Source of the DNA: Microcebus murinus
Lineage: Eukaryota; Chordata; Mammalia; Primates; Cheirogaleidae
Direction of reading: 5' to 3'
DNA: 64,000 nucleotides
Assembly: GCF_040939455.1 (NCBI RefSeq)
Contig: NC_134106.1
Coordinates: forward strand, 40,384,001-40,448,000
Under the pieces are notes generated by a model. It did no database searches, was not told the DNA's origin, and was given only the letters and a program-made list of their open reading frames with translations. A program made the translations under genes and the position numbers. Within the stretch, counting starts at the first letter, position 1, and each line of letters starts with the position of its first letter. This document shows positions 58,680-64,000 of the stretch, piece by piece.

Positions 58680-58790
58680 GAAGTGGCACAGGTTGCTGTG
58701 GGTATTAAATGAGTTTACATTGCAAAACACTTAGAGTGGTGTCCGGCATGTGAAAATATGCTTGCTAAAATCTTGGCTATTATTATGATA
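58680..58790 (+). repeat. MIR SINE, right half
   Basis: 'ggttgctgtgggtattaaat', 'gagtttacattgcaaaacac', 'ttagagtggtgtccggcatg' and 'cttggctattattatgat' complete the MIR begun at 58148. Confidence 0.75.
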
Positions 58791-59289
58791 CTTATATGTT
58801 TTTCCACTAGGATGATAAAAAATATCTCTTATTTATTTTTATTTATTCTTTGCATCCTGCCACTTTTCCAACACTCACCCAAATTGCTCTTACATGACAT
58901 GAAGGAGCTCAATAAAGACATATGGTTTCCCTCCTCCTACCCAACTGGCTTTATGGCAAGACTTTTCCTGGTGTCTCCTCTGGGCTTAGCACAGGTTTGA
59001 ACACAAAGCACAGAGAACCATTTGAATGATTCTACAAGTGCTGTCCCTTAAAAATGTCTAAACTTGCAGGAATAACAGGAGGGGCAGTACCTTATATCCT
59101 TAACACTTTATTGTGACTTATAACAAATCAAATGTTGTCAGAATAAAACTTAAAGCTCAACAAGTTGAGTTTCCTTTTTTGTGGGTGATCTCTTCTCAAC
59201 ATTCATGATGCATGGTAAGTCATTTAATCTCTTCCTAAAAGTAGGTTATTAGGAAACTTCTTTCTGGGGACAATGTGAACAATGGATAC
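58791..59289. other. Unique non-coding DNA
   Basis: Nothing recognised between the two copies of the unidentified repeat; no retroviral sequence. Confidence 0.45.
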
Positions 59290-59760
59290 CAGAGAGGGAG
59301 TAAGAGAGAAAGAAAAAGAAGGGGCAGAGAGGAGAGAAAGAAGGAACACGCAGGACAAAAATTCCAGATCTTGTGGGTATGCTCACATGCCCTGCCCACT
59401 TCCCCTTGGCCAGCCCTGCCCAGCTTCCCTGGAGAAGAAAGAAGTATGCACCGGGGTGAAAAGTGGTCCTGATTTCCACCCTTTGAAATCATTAATGTAA
59501 TGACAGTGACATCTGTGTCATTTTAGAAAGAAACATGATTTTATTTTTTTTTTTAACAAGGTCCTTTCTGTCTTTAGCATTCTCTCTTTTTGTTTTTACG
59601 TGCACTGTCACTGTCCATTTGCCAATTTGTTTCCATGGACACCATTGACAATTTACAGGTTGCTCAAGAGAGCAAGAGGAAGTTGTAAAAAATAAAGATC
59701 TGGTACTGATCAGATAAAAAATACTGTAAAAATAGTAAAAAAAATACTGATCTGAGAAGA
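59290..59760 (-). mobile_element. Unidentified repeat, copy 2
   Basis: Second copy of the element at 58301, matching over 59358-59658 with an offset of 987-998 bp and perhaps 75% identity by eye. Its left end is purine-rich ('gagagaaagaaaaagaagg' near 59308). Beyond the shared core it has extra AT-rich sequence with 'ctgatcagataaaaaatact' and 'actgatctgagaagaatgag', the last resembling the right end of copy 1. Same orientation as copy 1. Family unknown. Confidence 0.65.
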
Positions 59761-60464
59761 ATGAGTAGTAAAAAATAAAGCCCTGATATGGACTGTAAGT
59801 AGCAAGAGGAGTTGGGACTCTCATCTTCCACCTGTATACTTACCACTTAGTAAATCAGGCTTTACAATAATATCAAAGAATACTAGACTTTTTTTTTCTT
59901 TTAACCTGGATGCCAGTGGTAGAAAAGAGGTGAAGATATGCCAATCCTTATATCTTCACATATTATATGGAAGTTTTGTCCAATCTAAGGAGAAGGAGAC
60001 ATTCTCAAAGAAATCTAAGAACTATTAGTTGGTGTCTGGCCCACGCACAGCTGTTAGCACTTACTCTGTCTCAGAGTAGCTAGGGGAACTGACTCCTGAA
60101 ATGATTGCAAACAGCAGGGAAGAAAGAGCTGGGGATTGTCATTTTCACTGACAGTAAGGGGGGTAGATAGAACAGAAAAGATATGGTTGCTGAGAGCTAC
60201 AACACACAAATGCCAAGAGTAGGAGGCTGAAACCCACAAGGGCAATCTCTGGCACTGCAGGGGGACCATCCTCATTAGCATTCACAACATAGAGGGTGAG
60301 GCAGAGAGAACAGGGGAACTGTACCACCAGGGACAAGGCTGACTCAAAGAAAGAGGGTTTCCTCCATTCAGATAAGTGAACCTTTGATTCCATTTCCACC
60401 CCCTGCTCCTGAATAGCCCAGGTGTTTAGATACCATTCTCTGTTGCTCACATTTAAATTAAGAG
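59761..60464. other. Unique non-coding DNA
   Basis: Nothing named. Two minus-strand frames of 75-101 codons at 60.05-60.45 kb overlap each other and lack motifs. Confidence 0.4.
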
Positions 60465-60578
60465 GGAGAATGTAAAGGAAGGCCGAGAGTCATAAGAAAT
60501 TTATAAAGGAAAGGAAAGAAGGAGAATGTAAAGGAAGTCTGAGAGTCATAAGAAATTTAAAAAGGAAAGGAAAGAAGG
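60465..60578. repeat. Tandem duplication, 56-bp unit x2
   Basis: The unit beginning 'ggagaatgtaaaggaag' and including 'gagagtcataagaaattta' and 'aaaggaaaggaaagaagg' occurs at 60465 and 60521 with about four differences. Purine-rich. A small, fairly recent tandem duplication. Confidence 0.92.
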
Positions 60579-62769
60579 ATGGGAGAAAAGATAGAAATGG
60601 AGATGATAGACATAAACATAGAGAGGTAGAAAATCAAAACTATGTTCAAGGAAAAACAAATAGATCAATAAATATCAAGGTAAATCTTGTATGATTGACT
60701 AATGAAAAATTAATGACTATCTACCTGCCATTTTTCCAGCATTTTGATGGGCACAATGGGGGGAAAGACAGGTCAAAATTTCTTCCCTCAAAAATTTACA
60801 AAGGATGAAAGAGAGCATGAATGTCAAAATTTATTCTTCCAGTACCATAACAAGTCTTTTATGCTGGGGAAGAAAGAGTTACAGCTGAATCAGTTGATAG
60901 AAAGTCAGATTTCAAGTGAAGTCAAACAGTCCTTGAGAATGCAGCCACTCTTGTTATCGTAGATTAGCGCTAAATCAGTACCAATCTCAGATGTAAAAAT
61001 ATCCTTTGGTCAAATACTTTGGAGAATAAAGGAGTTGAAGAAAAAGTTTTACATTTCAGACATGGTAATGAGTAAACCAGGTTAACTTTAGCCATCATCC
61101 CTCTAGTCTTAAGCCAAATACTTGCTCTAAGGAATAGGTTGGATTTTACCTATCAACACCCAAGAGGTGGCAACATTGGGGAGTTAAGGAGATTGTATCA
61201 TGCTGGACAACTTAGAGCTTTGCTCACAAGCTGGATATTCCAATTGGCTCAGTGTAGAAGAAGATGGAATGTAGGGACATTTTGTCTGCCTCCTTCCTGC
61301 ACCCTCATATACACACCGAGATTAGAATCTTCAAGTAGTGTGGAGATGGTACTTTCATTGTTAAGACTGCTGAAATGCACAGAATTTGGTGGAGTGTTTT
61401 AAAGGATAGCAAAATATTCTTTCTATTTATCAATTCTAGTAGCCTGAAATTGCTGTGATTATATAAGGTAAAGGGGCTTTAAGTAGTACCAGAGTGATTG
61501 AACATATAACTTGGGACCTTGGTCTATACAAGTGATATGAATAATTAGATAGAATTAAAGGTCTAACTGGGGCCTAAACCTCAATAGAAAGCAAGAGAAA
61601 CTCCTTAGGAAGGGCTTGTAAATATGGACTACCACTTTAAGAAATTCAACCAATGAGCATTCCTCTGTTGGAGCCAAGGGAATAAAGTGGATAAAATATC
61701 CAGTGAATGATACATTCCTGTACAAGACGCTGAGAAACTTGTCTATTGACAATCCCAACAGCGAGACAGAAGACACAAAAACAGATGAATAGCCAGATAA
61801 ATATTGCATATAGTAATTATGCACCAGCTATAAATATGGTGAGTTGATGTTTTCTGCCTCCAGGGAAGTGCAGTTAAAATTAGGATAGTGATTTTGATGA
61901 GAAGGGAATCAGAATTCAGGGAACTTGAGTTCAGAATTTTAAATAGCCCTGGAGATTGGGCCATGATAATAGAGCATTATATACCACCAAGGAGAATTTT
62001 ATTTTCCTGTGCCACTCCCATGAGGTTTGCATGTTAAGAGGCTAAGATTCTTTCCTGCCTCTTTGTTTCTGGGAGCAGGATTTGCTGGGCTATGATGTCC
62101 ACTGTGTTAAAATATTTAGCCACAGGCAATCTAGTCTGGTTGCTTTTTCTTTACTGAGATGCTCCACTGAAGTAATAATAAGATTAACTCCAAAAAACCC
62201 CAAATCTTGAACCCCTGTCTTTGCTGAAACTTGTTCTCTAATGTTAAGGAAGTGTAAATTCTGAAGCTAAATCCTGTGTTATAGGGGGAAAAATCCCTAA
62301 GCATACCTCAGAAAGTTTTATCTCTGCTAGTGATTTATGTTTTCTGCTTTGTAAGCTGTGACAGAAATATGGTCTTAGATATGAGGATAAAGTGTAATAT
62401 CCTAGTGTTCGAAATATATATCCCCAGTGCAAACTTTTCTCACTCTGAGATGCTGTAATTTTGGTTAACTGTTTTCTTCCTTTTATTTTTGAAAAATATA
62501 TATGTTTCCTGTTATATGATACCAATAGGTCAATGGTGATCCTATTGGCTGCTCTCCCTCCACCTTGGTAAGGGAAACAAATAGAGGAAGTGATTCCCAT
62601 TGACATACTTTTATCTATTGTGGATTAGACCAGAGCTTGTGGGGGAGGGGAACTTGGACCCTTGGGCTCATGCTTGCATTGCACATTCTTGTGCATCTCT
62701 CTGTTGGAGTTATTCCTAAACATGAGAGTGCTCAGGACACATCTCTACTAGAGAATATTACCTTGGTTT
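60579..62769. other. Unique non-coding DNA
   Basis: Over 2 kb with no repeat or gene recognised. AT-rich, frames below about 120 codons. Confidence 0.4.
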
Positions 62770-63175
62770 CTTGTTGTTTGCTGGCTCAAGTCTAGTTTTC
62801 TCAGCATGGCATCCAAAGTCCTTCATAATGCTAGGCCTTACTGTTTCTCTGTCCACTGATCACACACCCCTAGAACTGCATCCAGCCCACCACACCTTCA
62901 TTTCTTCTTGCCTTTCACTAGTTTGTGTAATCTCTTTAAATGCCATTATTTTGCTCTCTGTAGCATATCTCCTCTCCAACTTCTCTTCCTTACTTGCTCA
63001 TCCTCAAAGAGTCAGGTTAAAAGTCACCTCTATGAAGTGCTCTGAAGCAACTCTCCTGATCTGGATGTAATAAAATGATCCCTTTACTTGTCTCTTTTCT
63101 AATAAACTGGCTCATTCATGGTCAAAGATGGTGTCTCATTAACTCCTATTCCCCAGTACCCAGGAGAGTATTAAT
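62770..63175 (+). repeat. L2 LINE 3' region
   Basis: Sense L2: 'catggcatccaaagtccttc', 'actgcatccagcccaccaca', 'tcattt'-rich 'cttcttgcctttcactag', 'tcaaagagtcaggttaaaag', 'tcacctctatgaagtgctct', then 'tgtctcttttctaataaact', 'ctggctcattcatggtcaaa' and 'attccccagtacccagga'. About 400 bp of the 3' region including its end. Confidence 0.7.
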
Positions 63176-63438
63176 GCATACTAATTACCCAGTAAGAAAA
63201 AAAAAATTGATAAAATAATGGATAGATATTAGTGAAACACAAATATTGCTGAAAAAGGAACTGCGTTAACAATTACATGACTCTTTTAAACATGCAATTC
63301 ATATTTTATCTTTTGTAATTTCATTAGTCATATTTGTTTTGTTACTGGAAAATAAACCATTGAAATTCAAAAGTAAATCACTAAGTCCAATTTTTTTGTT
63401 AGTCCATAGAACTTTAGATTTACATGATATGGATAATT

Positions 63439-63953
63439 GTTTTGATTATCTATTTCTTCATAACAAGCCACTCTAGAGCCTAGAAACTTAAAATAAAATT
63501 TATTATTTTATTCAAAATGTTGTGGGTCAGAAATTCAGAAAGAATTTGACTAGACGGTTGGTCTCTATAGTTAAAGCTGTAGGACCCCCTTAAGATAGTT
63601 GCTTTATACATGGGCATTTGGTGCTCATGGCTTCTCTCGCTCTTTACTTCTCCATGTGACATCTTATCCTCCAGGGCCTCCTGACATAGCTTGGACTTCT
63701 CCTGCGATGGTTTCTGAGTAGTTATATTTCTTACTTGGTGACTGGCCTTGCAGAAGCAGAAGGCGAGTGTCATAGGCCAGTTAAGGGCTATCCCTCCATA
63801 CATTATTGGTCAAAGCAGTAACAAAGCCTACCCAGATTTGATGGGGTGGAGAAGTAGATACCACCTCTTAATGAGATGTGGTGAGATCCATTGAAGAGAA
63901 GCATGTATGATGGAGCATGATGTTGTAGCCATTTTTGAGAAACATAATTCTGA
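63439..63953 (-). mobile_element. MaLR (MLT1-type) LTR, antisense
   Basis: 'tatttcttcataacaagcca', 'aacttaaaataaaatttatt' (antisense 3' end), 'ttgtgggtcagaaattcaga', 'ctttacttctccatgtgaca', 'ccagttaagggctatccctc', 'cattattggtcaaagcagta' and 'gtagccatttttgagaaaca' follow an old MLT1 subfamily in antisense. About 515 bp. Confidence 0.6.
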
Positions 63954-64000
63954 CACGATTGATATAATATTTAATAAATCAGTATCTAAAGGTCCTTGTA

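Noticed and set aside
58301..59760. The two similar copies as the paired LTRs of one provirus
   Set aside because: The right half of the interrupted MIR follows copy 1 directly, so the first copy is a complete insertion by itself; there is also no retroviral sequence between the copies.

Overview
This window reads as nuclear DNA of a placental mammal, most likely a strepsirrhine primate (lemur, loris or galago). The mammalian call rests on many MIR and L2 fossils, MaLR (MLT1-type) LTRs, hAT-Charlie and Tigger DNA transposons and old L1M elements. The primate call rests on a 7SL-derived monomer at about 11.94-12.10 kb. The strepsirrhine call rests on the L1 3' end at about 4.71-5.49 kb, whose 3' UTR looks like the L1 lineage of lemurs and galagos. 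Names and subfamilies come from recognition by eye, not from a database search.

I find no intact protein-coding gene, rRNA, tRNA or CRISPR array. The longest open frames are about 100-143 codons, unrelated to anything I recognise, or lie inside transposon remains. The window is AT-rich and CpG-poor, as expected of intergenic DNA or a large intron.

Layout: 0-5.8 kb is mostly unique DNA ending in an old L1 3' UTR, a younger 5'-truncated L1 and an L2 tail grown into a (GAAT)12 microsatellite. 5.8-11.2 kb is mainly unique. 11.2-25.2 kb holds a hAT element split by the 7SL monomer, three MLT1-like LTRs, a long antisense L1M 5' UTR, a Tigger-type element, L2 and several MIRs. 25.2-27.7 kb is unique. 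28.1-33.75 kb is one long, decayed L1 with recognisable 5' UTR, ORF1 and ORF2 remains, lacking the end of ORF2. 33.8-38.6 kb holds L2, an L1M interrupted by a MIR, a CpG-rich solo LTR of IAP-like (class II) type with a perfect 6-bp target duplication, and a long inverted repeat. 39-51.6 kb mixes unique DNA, including two candidate conserved non-coding stretches, with MIR, L2, two short MER1-like elements, a palindromic hAT MITE and an ERV1-type LTR. 53-60 kb holds a polypurine tract, old LINE remains, an antisense L2 reverse-transcriptase region and two copies of an unidentified ~300-bp repeat, one of which splits a MIR. The end is unique DNA, L2 and a last MLT1-like LTR.

No genes work together here. 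The interest lies in the nesting of transposons, which gives relative ages, and in a few structural features: the solo LTR, the ~183-bp-arm inverted repeat, a Z-DNA-prone tract and a polypurine tract.
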